Source: a virus. Taken from it: 43,212 nucleotides of DNA. This document shows, piece after piece, positions 1-5,792 of the stretch; position 1 is the first letter of the stretch; the number at the start of each line of letters is the position of its first letter. Position numbers and translations under genes: made by a program. Location of the stretch: positions 1 through 43,212 of the IMG/VR virus record IMGVR_UViG_3300048837_000811. One strand, 5' to 3'. Below the pieces are notes generated by a model. The model had not been told where the DNA came from. It did not search any database and worked only from the letters and a program-made list of their open reading frames with translations.

Positions 1-310
1 GCCGTAGCCGTAGCCGTCACCGTCGCCGTTGCCGTAGCCGTCGCCGGAGCCGTCGCCGGAGCCGTCGCCGGAGCCGTCGCCGTAGCCGTAGCCGGAGCCG
101 TCACCGTCGCCGTTGCCGTTGCCGTTGCCGTTGCCGTCGCCGTAGCCGTAGCCGTCACCGTCGCCGTTGCCGTAGCCGTCGCCGGAGCCGTCGCCGGAGC
201 CGTCGCCGGAGCCGTCGCCGTAGCCGTAGCCGGAGCCGTCACCGTCGCCGTTGCCGTTGCCGTTGCCGTTGCCGTCGCCGTAGCCGTAGCCGTAGCCGTA
301 GCCGTAGCCG
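1..310. repeat. GCCGNN hexanucleotide array, left end of contig
   Basis: Almost uninterrupted GCCGTA, GCCGTC, GCCGTT and GCCGGA hexamers. A higher-order unit of 138 bp (23 hexamers) occurs twice, at 1-138 and 139-276, followed by a run of GCCGTA. The array continues at the right end of the window, and 42948-43212 is identical to 1-265. The window is therefore a circle opened inside the array, or carries direct terminal repeats. Short-read assembly tends to collapse such arrays, so the true copy number is uncertain. On the minus strand the array encodes a Gly-X repeat protein. Confidence 0.95.
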
Positions 311-327
311 TCAATTACTTTGAGCAT
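1..327 (-). CDS. Gly-X repeat protein, 5' part (gene split by the contig ends)
   Basis: I do not recognise a family. The minus strand reads ATG at 325-327, giving MLKVID and then strict Gly-X dipeptides in which X is Tyr, Asp, Asn or Ser. The frame is open to base 1 and, once the circle is closed, continues from 42947 to a TGA at 42882-42884, giving about 130 aa. A GGGAG Shine-Dalgarno lies about 10 nt before the ATG. The gene overlaps the end of the upstream DUF6948-like gene by 17 nt. Codons are GGC plus NNC throughout, and hexamer changes alter only the X residue. The composition resembles flexible or Ca-binding glycine-rich surface proteins, but the function is unknown. The length depends on correct assembly of the array. 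Confidence 0.75.
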   Translation of the reverse strand, partial: MLKVIDGYGYGYGYGYGDGNGNGNGNGDGDGSGYGYGDGSGDGSGDGSGDGYGNGDGDGYGYGDGNGNGNGNGDGDGSGYGYGDGSGDGSGDGSGDGYGNGDGDGYGYG

Positions 328-706
328 GGTTGGGCCACTCCCGGATGGACCGCTCGGCTTGGGCCGTGCAGTACGTCACCGAGTAATCCTCCACAATGAT
401 TTTCGTGGGGACGGGCGGGGACAGCTTAGACCCGTCGCCCAGGCCGGACGCGGCGACCCCTTCGTACCAAGACATGCCGCTGTCGGCGGGGCGGTGGTAC
501 CAAATACGCCGGGCGTCTTTCAGGACAATGCCCGTTTCGTCGGCGGCCACGACCAGCCCGGCGTTAATGCCCTCGTTCCGGCTACGTACAATCACGTAGC
601 TGCCAATGCAGACAGCGGCGACGCTGGTCGGGGCGCTTGACGCCCCCGCTCCAAACATTGCGGTCAGTTGCCTCACTTGCCCTAGGGTCAGTTCTTCAAG
701 ATTCAC
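311..706 (-). CDS. DUF6948-like conserved phage protein, 131 aa
   Basis: The core runs from 'VCIGSYVIVRSRNEG' through 'VLKDARRIWYH' to 'IIVEDYSVTYCTAQAERSI'. This is the pattern of the small phage family I know as DUF6948: a beta-rich domain with a KDARR(I/L)WYW-type motif. Its biochemical role is unknown. The start is GTG at 704-706, preceded by AAGGAG with 7 nt spacing. The gene sits in the leftward early operon, and its end overlaps the start of the Gly-X gene by 17 nt. Family membership is from memory of the motif pattern. Confidence 0.8.
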   Translation of the reverse strand: MNLEELTLGQVRQLTAMFGAGASSAPTSVAAVCIGSYVIVRSRNEGINAGLVVAADETGIVLKDARRIWYHRPADSGMSWYEGVAASGLGDGSKLSPPVPTKIIVEDYSVTYCTAQAERSIREWPNHAQSN

Positions 707-752
707 GATGTTTCTCCTTGCCGGTTACAACGCCACCGGCGGGGCGGCTAAG

Positions 753-998
753 TTAACTTTCCAGCTCATGCTCCAATTGGAGCGCAACGTGCCCCCGCGG
801 GAGCCGGGTGCGGACCACGGGCAGAACGCACTCGCACGCGGGCGGCGGGGCGTCCTGATCCACTAGCAGCGCCGTCGGCTGGAATCCGGCGCGGGCCGCC
901 ATACTGCGCGTGAAGCTCTCGTGCATCGCCTGATACATAGCGGCGGTCAACGCGGCGTCGCCGGTGCTGTACAGCCACATGGATAGGCCGGTGGTCAT
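753..998 (-). CDS. hypothetical protein, 81 aa
   Basis: Not recognised. The start chosen is ATG at 996-998, overlapping the TGA of the upstream small membrane gene in an ATGA junction. An upstream in-frame start would overlap that gene almost entirely. The protein begins MTTGLSMWLYSTGDAAL and has a short amphipathic N-terminal half. The C-terminus (PACECVLPVV) has two closely spaced Cys and no obvious transmembrane helix. Between its stop and the DUF6948-like gene there are about 45 nt holding only the next ribosome binding site. Confidence 0.6.
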   Translation of the reverse strand: MTTGLSMWLYSTGDAALTAAMYQAMHESFTRSMAARAGFQPTALLVDQDAPPPACECVLPVVRTRLPRGHVALQLEHELES

Positions 999-1159
999 TG
1001 CGTCACCCCATGCCGGCGGCTGTAGGTCAGCGCCCACAACGCGCCGAGTTGCGCCAAGAAAAAGGCCGCCAGCGCCAGCAGCCAGTTCAGCGGCAGCGCG
1101 TCAAAGGCGATGGCGATGATGATCAAGGTCAGAAATGCAGAGGCGGTTAGCGGTTTCAT
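995..1159 (-). CDS. small membrane protein, 54 aa
   Basis: A short gene read directly from the minus strand, from ATG at 1157-1159 to TGA at 995-997. It starts MKPLTASAFLTLIIIAIAF and has two hydrophobic stretches: residues about 7-19, and about 24-45 (NWLLALAAFFLAQLGALWAL). They are separated by DALPL, so the protein is a likely two-helix hairpin. A GGAG lies 5 nt before the ATG. The stop overlaps the next ATG (ATGA), and the gene follows the upstream 347-aa gene after 2 nt. The function is unknown. A minor membrane or superinfection-type role is possible but unsupported. Confidence 0.65.
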   Translation of the reverse strand: MKPLTASAFLTLIIIAIAFDALPLNWLLALAAFFLAQLGALWALTYSRRHGVTQ

Positions 1160-1161
1160 CG

Positions 1162-2205
1162 TCACTCCGTGTACGCGCCCTGCCCCGCAGTCGCCGGGAA
1201 CAGCTCATCTTGCGCGGCGTCGGTGTCCGTGTCGCCGTCCGCGTCGGGGTCATCCTCAAACGAGGCCGCCCGCAGTTTGCGGTAGGCGTTCAGGCGATCC
1301 GGCAGCTTGCCGGGGATGGCCTCATAGCCCAGGTCGCGCAGTCGCGTCTTAATCGCGCCTTCATCGGTGCCCAGCAGCCCGGCGGCCGTCTGGACGAACG
1401 CCCGCGGGTGCGATTCCTTGATGACCAGTTCGTCATCGGTGAGCGGGCCGGTGTCGGGTTCGGGTTGCGGTTGCGGCTTCGCCGGTTGTGCCGGTTGCGG
1501 TTTGGTCTTCGCTGGCGGCGGCGTGGCCTTGCCGTTGGCCGGCCGAGCCGGTTCGGTCTCCGTCCATTCCGCGTCGATGATGTGCCCGAAGTCCATGTCT
1601 TCCACGTCCTGAGTGAAGAACTCAGAGGCGTTGACGGCGATAAGCGTGGCCGCAATCAGGGCGCGCTTCTGGGCCATCTTGTCGATGGTATTCACGATGT
1701 CGGCGGGGTCTGGATTGCGGACCACGTAGACCGTGTAGGGCCGCCCACCCTTGCCGGTGCGCTGCTCCAGCCGCCCGGCGGCCTTGTCCTGTTCGGTTGC
1801 CCGGTCAGAGTAAACTGTGCGGTAGCGGTACTTCTTTTCCCACGAGTTGCACGAGCCTACGCCTTCACCGGCCAAAATGTCGCCGTGCCACAGTTGGCAG
1901 CGGTACTGGAAGTAGAAGAACGGTTCGCCGCCGTGGTCTTCGCCGGTCCAGTCGGTGGTCCGCTCGATGGCCTCGAAGCGGGGCGACAGGCCGAATAGCG
2001 TAGTCAGCTTTTCCGCGCCCGGCTTCAGGAGCGTCGGCTTGCCGCCGGTGCCGGGCACGACGCCATAGTCGGTGCCGGACTTCATCATGTTTTGGGTGAA
2101 GTCAACCAGCGACTGGCGACGGATCGCCGCCGTTTGCAAAGACATGACCGGCATAAATGCCCCGGCCGGGCCTTCGGACACAACGGTCAATTGATTATTC
2201 GTCAC
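1162..2205 (-). CDS. conserved phage recombination-associated protein (possible ssDNA-annealing type), 347 aa
   Basis: The start is GTG at 2203-2205, with GGAGG upstream and a GTGA overlap with the previous stop. The N-terminal two thirds carry motifs shared by a widespread phage family: DYGVVPGTGGKPTLLKPGAE, FGLSPRFE, then 'GEGVGSCNSWEKKYRYR' and 'MAQKRALIAATLIAVNASEFF'. I recall members near phage recombination and replication genes. A Sak/Rad52-like single-strand annealing role is possible, but I cannot confirm it by eye. A Pro/Gln/Lys-rich linker (about residues 225-265) joins a small C-terminal helical domain of about 45 residues, followed by an acidic tail (DDPDADGDTDTD). The neighbouring early-operon genes fit a DNA-metabolism role. 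Confidence 0.6.
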   Translation of the reverse strand: MTNNQLTVVSEGPAGAFMPVMSLQTAAIRRQSLVDFTQNMMKSGTDYGVVPGTGGKPTLLKPGAEKLTTLFGLSPRFEAIERTTDWTGEDHGGEPFFYFQYRCQLWHGDILAGEGVGSCNSWEKKYRYRTVYSDRATEQDKAAGRLEQRTGKGGRPYTVYVVRNPDPADIVNTIDKMAQKRALIAATLIAVNASEFFTQDVEDMDFGHIIDAEWTETEPARPANGKATPPPAKTKPQPAQPAKPQPQPEPDTGPLTDDELVIKESHPRAFVQTAAGLLGTDEGAIKTRLRDLGYEAIPGKLPDRLNAYRKLRAASFEDDPDADGDTDTDAAQDELFPATAGQGAYTE

Positions 2206-2447
2206 AGTGTCACCTCCTCGGTGCGGTTCGCCGCGCTGAGGAACCAACACGGCACATGGGGAAACAGGGCCGGGCCAATCGTCCGGTCATAGTCGGCCGG
2301 GAACTTGCGCAATTCAGCGTCGGTGATGTCGCCGCGCTTGTGCGCTTGCCGCATGGCCTCGTACTCTTCGACCGCGGCGGTGATGTCGGCTTGTGCCAAC
2401 TCGCGGTCGATTTCGTCCAGATGGTTGTTGATCAAGTCTTCGGGCAT
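2202..2447 (-). CDS. hypothetical acidic helical protein, 81 aa
   Basis: Not recognised. The start chosen is ATG at 2445-2447, 1 nt after the upstream TGA, with GGAG 9 nt before it. An alternative ATG at 2469-2471 would add eight residues and lacks a comparable site. The sequence MPEDLINNHLDEIDRELAQA begins a charged helical N-terminus. The C-terminal part contains 'DRTIGPALFPHVPCWF'. It is coupled by a GTGA overlap to the 347-aa recombination-type gene and could be a partner of that protein, which is inference from position only. Confidence 0.6.
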   Translation of the reverse strand: MPEDLINNHLDEIDRELAQADITAAVEEYEAMRQAHKRGDITDAELRKFPADYDRTIGPALFPHVPCWFLSAANRTEEVTL

Positions 2448-2448
2448 C

Positions 2449-2733
2449 TCAGTATTCTCCGTAGCAGTCATCGGCGGGGTCTACGCCGTCATAGAATTCG
2501 TCTACCCAGCCGTCGCCGTCGCATGTGTCGCACTTGACGCGGCCCGAGCCGTGCGGCTTGCACTCCCAGCACTCTTCCCATTCGCCGTCATCGTTGGTGT
2601 ACTTGCCCAGCCCATCGCAATCGGGGCACTTTACCGTGCCTTCGCCGTCGCAATCGGGGCAGTCGCCCGCCCGCCATCCGTCGGCTTCCGGCGGGTTAAT
2701 CGCCCGGTCGGGTACAAAGTCGCCCCAGGTCAT
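2449..2733 (-). CDS. DnaJ-type cysteine-rich zinc-finger protein, 94 aa
   Basis: Four CxxCxGxG-type modules are visible in order: CPDCDGEG, CPDCDGLG, a degenerate CWECKPHGSG, and CDTCDGDG. This is the arrangement of the DnaJ/Hsp40 central zinc domain, which binds two zinc ions. No J-domain is present and the protein is only 94 aa, so it is a stand-alone zinc domain. The start is ATG at 2731-2733, overlapping the upstream TGA (ATGA). An in-frame extension to 2874 is rejected because it would lie inside the upstream gene. Phages often encode such small proteins. A chaperone-recruiting or protein-folding role is inference. Confidence 0.8.
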   Translation of the reverse strand: MTWGDFVPDRAINPPEADGWRAGDCPDCDGEGTVKCPDCDGLGKYTNDDGEWEECWECKPHGSGRVKCDTCDGDGWVDEFYDGVDPADDCYGEY

Positions 2734-3017
2734 GACGCCACCTCGATTTCGACCAGCCACGGGCGGTAGCCGGTCCAGACGCGGCCCTGTTCGTTGGCAT
2801 CGGCCCACTTGCGGTTGCACAAGCCAAACGATTCGAAGTAGCCGTGCAGCCCGATGACGCTGACGCCATCCCACTGCTCGACCAGTTCACCGTGGGCCGC
2901 CTCGCGGTACTCAGGCGCTTCATAGGCGTAGCACACGTCGTCAACCATGACGCCGACAACCTTGTACCGGCCAGATGTTCTATTGTCGCGGGGTAGGGAC
3001 TGAGTTAGATTAGACAT
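2730..3017 (-). CDS. hypothetical protein, first gene of the leftward early operon, 95 aa
   Basis: Not recognised. The start chosen is ATG at 3015-3017 (MSNLTQSLPRDNR) with GGAGG 8 nt upstream. A start three codons earlier is less well placed. The middle reads 'YKVVGVMVDDVCYAYEAPEY' and 'VIGLHGYFESFGLCNRKW', suggesting a small alpha/beta fold. It is the first gene after a near-consensus leftward promoter. Its Shine-Dalgarno lies in a small hairpin (3022-3037), so its translation may be structure-controlled. Confidence 0.65.
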   Translation of the reverse strand: MSNLTQSLPRDNRTSGRYKVVGVMVDDVCYAYEAPEYREAAHGELVEQWDGVSVIGLHGYFESFGLCNRKWADANEQGRVWTGYRPWLVEIEVAS

Positions 3018-3021
3018 GATC

Positions 3022-3085
3022 AACACCTCCGGGTGTTTGGTTCGGTGAGCACCCCGTCAAGTTGTCTAGGCTGGCCGGGGTGCTC
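3022..3085 (-). promoter_or_regulatory. structured leader of the early operon (two hairpins)
   Basis: Two inverted repeats lie between the promoter and the first ATG. GAGCACCCCG (3047-3056) pairs perfectly with CGGGGTGCTC (3076-3085) around a 19-nt loop. Nearer the gene, AACACC/GGTGTT (3032-3037 with 3022-3027) closes on a CGGA loop and holds half of the GGAGG Shine-Dalgarno. The structure could tune translation or protect the 5' end. Read on the plus strand, the larger hairpin is followed by a T-rich run and could also terminate rightward transcription. Confidence 0.5.
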
Positions 3086-3094
3086 TTTGTGTTT

Positions 3095-3168
3095 CTAGGT
3101 ACAGTATAGCAGGATGCTAGGTACATGTCAACTACCAATTTACTACCAATTGACATGCTGCTAGGTAC
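3095..3168. promoter_or_regulatory. three CTAGGTAC operator-like boxes
   Basis: The 8-mer CTAGGTAC occurs at 3095-3102, 3117-3124 and 3161-3168. The start-to-start spacings are 22 and 44 bp, about two and four helical turns, so all boxes face the same side of DNA. Two overlap the leftward promoter and one lies in the spacer of the rightward promoter. A related CTAGGT/ACCTAG pair sits at the Arc-like gene promoter (10654-10678). This layout is typical of a cooperative repressor switch. The binding protein is not shown by the sequence. Confidence 0.6.
3096..3131 (-). promoter_or_regulatory. leftward early promoter
   Basis: On the minus strand, TTGACA (3126-3131), a 17-nt spacer and TATACT (3103-3108), preceded by TGC as an extended -10. 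The predicted start is near 3096, leaving a leader of about 79 nt before the ATG at 3017. CTAGGTAC boxes lie in the spacer and just downstream of the -10, so the promoter is probably repressed by a protein that binds those boxes. Confidence 0.85.
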
Positions 3169-3179
3169 CGTGCTATCAT
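3150..3179 (+). promoter_or_regulatory. rightward promoter giving a probably leaderless transcript
   Basis: TTGACA (3150-3155), an 18-nt spacer and TATCAT (3174-3179), preceded by TGC. Only 6 nt separate the -10 from the ATG at 3186, so the start codon falls at the expected +1. No Shine-Dalgarno can be placed. The leftward and rightward -35 boxes face each other across CTACCAATTTACTACC. Confidence 0.75.
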
Positions 3180-3185
3180 GTTCCC

Positions 3186-3455
3186 ATGAGCAAACGACCG
3201 TATCGGTGGAAGTGGACGGCACAGATTCAACGTGAAACGTTAGTGGAGCTTCAGGACTTGGCCGACAGTCTCGGCTTTGTGGTGGAAGCACCGGGGCACT
3301 ACTTCGGCGCGCCGTCGCCGTCATCTCTTCTGGATTCCATTGCCACCGCCCACCGGCGCGACCCCGAAGCCGTGCGCGATGCACTGCGAGCGCTGGGCGT
3401 GTTCTGGCAGCCTGAGCCGCCGGAAGACAACGTGCCGGATACCCCGTCATCGTAG
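3186..3455 (+). CDS. small switch protein, candidate repressor, 89 aa
   Basis: The only rightward gene in the early region, transcribed from a promoter that shares its control region with the leftward early operon. The N-terminus reads 'YRWKWTAQIQRETLVELQDL', a basic strand followed by a helix. A second helix, 'SSLLDSIATAHRRDPEAV', follows an inserted loop. This is loosely like a ribbon-helix-helix (strand-helix-helix) fold, but I do not recognise a family. The leaderless start, the divergent position and the operator boxes make an autoregulated repressor the likeliest role, by inference. Its end overlaps the convergent gene at 3447-3866 by 9 bp. Confidence 0.65.
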   Translation: MSKRPYRWKWTAQIQRETLVELQDLADSLGFVVEAPGHYFGAPSPSSLLDSIATAHRRDPEAVRDALRALGVFWQPEPPEDNVPDTPSS

Positions 3456-3866
3456 CCCTATCTCCAGCGGCGTCCCGTGGGCGGCGGTCATCTTGGCCCA
3501 TAGCCGCCCGTCCAGTTCCGCGATAATCCCCAGGTCACTAAATCTATCCGGGTGCCCGTCATCCCCGGCGCAGTCGGCTATCAGCACTGAGTACGCCGCG
3601 CCGTCCGGCCCGTACAGCGTCGTCACCTGCCCGACGCGGGCGCAGTCCATTGCGGCTATGAACCCGTCCACGTCATGCGGATCGCGCGGCGGTTCATTGC
3701 GCCACATGTTCAGCCGGTAGCGGTCCATGACGACGCGCTCCATGACGTTGGGCGCATACGCGCTGGCGTAGCCGGTTTCGACCATGGGCGACGTGCGCGC
3801 CGTCTCCGGGGCCAGCAGCCCGGCCAGGACGATGAGCGCGGCGACGGCGGCTAGGCGGCTAGTCAT
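3447..3866 (-). CDS. secreted protein with signal peptide, 139 aa
   Basis: Residues 1-26 form a signal peptide (MTSRLAAVAALIVLAGLLAP, then ETARTSP), so the mature protein is exported. The mature part contains 'ARVGQVTTLYGPDGAAYSVL', 'IADCAG' and 'DRFSDLGIIAELDGRLWAKM'. Two Cys (DCAR and DCAG) could form a disulfide. The pattern is reminiscent of small double-psi beta-barrel (RlpA/3D-like) proteins acting on the cell wall, but this is weak. The start is ATG with GGAG about 9 nt upstream. It is the last gene of the leftward block that begins at 9022. Confidence 0.65.
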   Translation of the reverse strand: MTSRLAAVAALIVLAGLLAPETARTSPMVETGYASAYAPNVMERVVMDRYRLNMWRNEPPRDPHDVDGFIAAMDCARVGQVTTLYGPDGAAYSVLIADCAGDDGHPDRFSDLGIIAELDGRLWAKMTAAHGTPLEIGLR

Positions 3867-3871
3867 GTAAC

Positions 3872-4096
3872 CTAGCTCCTAGCTATCGCTCTGGCAAGCC
3901 ACGTTGCCCCTAGACTGCCCAGAAGCATAAGCGCCCATAGCGTGAATAGAATCGCCCAAGTCCACACTGCGTCACGGGCAACTATGACGGCAACAACGGC
4001 GGCAATTAGCGCTATCACCGACTGCACTCTTAACGTGATTGAAACGCCGATTAGCATCAGCGCGGCCAATTCCTTGTCTTTCTCGTGTTTAATCAT
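3872..4096 (-). CDS. membrane protein, 74 aa
   Basis: The start chosen is ATG at 4094-4096 (MIKHEKDKELAAL) after GGAGAGG. The longer frame with a GTG at 4114 would overlap the upstream stop. After a charged N-terminus come two to three hydrophobic segments: 'LAALMLIGVSITL', 'VIALIAAVVAVIVA' and 'WAILFTLWALMLLGSLGATW'. The C-terminus is basic (ARAIARS). It lies beside the exported 139-aa protein. The function is unknown. Confidence 0.6.
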   Translation of the reverse strand: MIKHEKDKELAALMLIGVSITLRVQSVIALIAAVVAVIVARDAVWTWAILFTLWALMLLGSLGATWLARAIARS

Positions 4097-4107
4097 GTTC
4101 ACCTCTC

Positions 4108-4728
4108 CTACCACGGCGGCTTATCATTGCTCAGTCCACACGCGGCCAGCACATCCTCGAAGCACTCAGCGCGTATCCAGTAGTCGCCCATGCGGTCCCT
4201 CATCTGGCGTTCGCTCTCGGTCAACTTCGCCCCCGGCCCGGCCATGCCGCCCGTGTCGATGACGGTCATGCCGGGCACTTTGCGTAGTGCGTCCCGGATG
4301 TCGCCGTGATTGGCGTCTCGCTTGCTGGCGTGGCGGGTCATTGGAGCACCCCCGTCGGCCGTCTCCTCCATCAACACCTTGGCATAGCCGAACACCGACT
4401 CCAGTGCGTCATCGGTCAGCACCGCCCGCGCCGCCTCGATGAAGTACTCACCGAACGGCCGGGTCGCCTTCGCCTGCTGCCGCCGCCGCGCCAGCTCCCG
4501 GTCCAGCAGTTGTATCTGGAAGCCGGTGATCTTCTTGGCGGCCGTGGCCCGGCGATACCAGTCGGGATCGGCGTACTCCCCCAGCACATGCACATCGGCT
4601 TTGGCCTTGTCCAGTTGGAGGCTGATGGACACCAACGACTCGCCCAGCCGATCCTTGAGTTCGACCAGCGAGTCGCGGTCCAGCAGCGACAGGTTGATGG
4701 TGTCTCCGCGTAGTTTGATCGTTGCCAT
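4108..4728 (-). CDS. hypothetical protein fused to a VRR-NUC-like nuclease lacking its catalytic core, 206 aa
   Basis: Residues 1-129 are a helical phage protein (MATIKLRGDTINLSLLDRDS ... 'FGEYFIEAARAVL'). From Met130 the sequence matches the ends of small VRR-NUC-type phage nucleases: 'KRDANHGDIRDALRK' at the start and 'KLTESERQMRDR', then 'FEDVLAACGL', at the end. The stretch expected between them, which normally carries PDLLVG and the ExK of the active site, is absent and replaced by GGMAGPG. The nuclease half should therefore be inactive. The Met130 codon has only a weak ribosome site, so a true fusion is plausible. RBS AAGGAG precedes the first ATG. Confidence 0.6.
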   Translation of the reverse strand: MATIKLRGDTINLSLLDRDSLVELKDRLGESLVSISLQLDKAKADVHVLGEYADPDWYRRATAAKKITGFQIQLLDRELARRRQQAKATRPFGEYFIEAARAVLTDDALESVFGYAKVLMEETADGGAPMTRHASKRDANHGDIRDALRKVPGMTVIDTGGMAGPGAKLTESERQMRDRMGDYWIRAECFEDVLAACGLSNDKPPW

Positions 4729-4746
4729 TGTTGTACTCCTTTCCTT

Positions 4747-5472
4747 CTATGACCGCTTTGGTCCGGCATCGGTCTCCGGCGTTTCCACCGGCTGTATGTG
4801 ATATCCTCCCGCCTTGATGCGGGCTTCGACGCGACGATACCATTCGGCCTCAACGCGACGATATTTCTCCGCATTCAAGACGTTAGGGGAGAAGATGACA
4901 CCTTCCGGGTCGTCGCGGCAGTCCATAATGCCGCCGAGTTCTACCGTGCCGTCCTCGTTCAAAACGACGGACAGGGCCATACCAAGCGGATGCAAGAATC
5001 GCCGGTTGACTTCCTGCAGGTAGCCGAAGTCGTAAAACTCCTTGATGTCGATGTAGGGAACTTTGTTCATGGGCTTGTCTCCTTTAACGACCGTCTTTGT
5101 ACAGGGCGTTAGCCCAGGCGTCCGTGGGGAAGAAGGTCTTGCGTGTTTGCGCGGTTCCGCTTCGAGTTCGTCTTGCGGACCACCGTCCGTCGGGGAACCG
5201 CTGTGGCTTGGTGAACATTGCGCGAACGCCCTGGCCATCGTGTCGTTAACAAACGTGTCCAACCGCCGTTGCATCGCGTCGCGGTCTACGTTGATGTTCA
5301 GGCCGACAAAGGGTGCCGTTGTCGGCCTCTCCCCTTCCCGGCCGTCAAACAGCGACGCCGGTCGCGGTATCACCGGGGGCACTTCCTCGGCCAAGAAGCG
5401 GCGCACCGATGCAAACACTGCCTCACCGACGACCGCCATCGTCCATTCGCGTTGTTTTTTCTTTGCTTTCAT
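4747..5472 (-). CDS. 241-aa ORF with an internal start for a conserved 107-aa phage protein
   Basis: The frame opens at ATG 5470-5472 (ATGA overlap with the upstream stop). Residues 1-134 are charged and poorly conserved-looking, with a disordered Ser/Pro-rich stretch around 85-125. From Met135 (ATG 5068-5070, GGAG 8 nt upstream) the sequence MNKVPYIDIKEFYDFGYLQE and 'RRFLHPLGMALSV' matches a small conserved phage protein that normally starts exactly here. Either the two are fused, or the conserved protein is also made separately from the internal start. The function is unknown. The neighbouring gene at 4108-4728 is likewise a two-part ORF. Confidence 0.6.
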   Translation of the reverse strand: MKAKKKQREWTMAVVGEAVFASVRRFLAEEVPPVIPRPASLFDGREGERPTTAPFVGLNINVDRDAMQRRLDTFVNDTMARAFAQCSPSHSGSPTDGGPQDELEAEPRKHARPSSPRTPGLTPCTKTVVKGDKPMNKVPYIDIKEFYDFGYLQEVNRRFLHPLGMALSVVLNEDGTVELGGIMDCRDDPEGVIFSPNVLNAEKYRRVEAEWYRRVEARIKAGGYHIQPVETPETDAGPKRS

Positions 5473-5792
5473 GGTTGTTCCCTCGTTACCATCGACGGCC
5501 GTTTGGCGTTATATTCAGTAGTCGGGCGGTAATACAGCATGACATCGCAGATATTTTGTGTTCCGCCAGGGAACCGGCTTTCCCCGGCGCGCACCTTCGT
5601 CATTGGCCGTCGCCACAACCGCAAACAGCGGCCGGACTTTGTATGCTCGGTTCCTTCGTCTATGAAGCCGTTCTTCTCGTACCAGGCGTTGGCCTCCAGT
5701 TCGGCCGGACACTTCGCAAACAGCGAGGAAGCGCCCGGCACAGCCAACAAGTAGGCCAACATCTGCCGGGCCGAACGGCCGGTTTCTGTCAT
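5469..5792 (-). CDS. GNAT-acetyltransferase C-terminal-like fragment, 107 aa
   Basis: Residues 1-63 resemble the C-terminal half of a GNAT acetyltransferase: 'FAKCPAELEANAWYEKNGF', then 'SGRCLRLWRRP'. The N-terminal half with the acetyl-CoA loop is missing, so this looks like a remnant. It could also be a trimmed protein that has kept only a binding role. The C-terminal part ends with 'GGTQNICDVMLYYRPTTEYN'. A related PGG...DVMLYY segment ends the small protein at 38049-38258. The start at 5790-5792 overlaps the stop of the pentapeptide-repeat gene (ATGA). Confidence 0.5.
   Translation of the reverse strand: MTETGRSARQMLAYLLAVPGASSLFAKCPAELEANAWYEKNGFIDEGTEHTKSGRCLRLWRRPMTKVRAGESRFPGGTQNICDVMLYYRPTTEYNAKRPSMVTREQP

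Noticed and set aside
1-310. CRISPR or telomere-like terminal array
   Set aside because: Hexamers are contiguous and coding, and the ends are direct identical copies joined in a circle, without inverted or hairpin ends.
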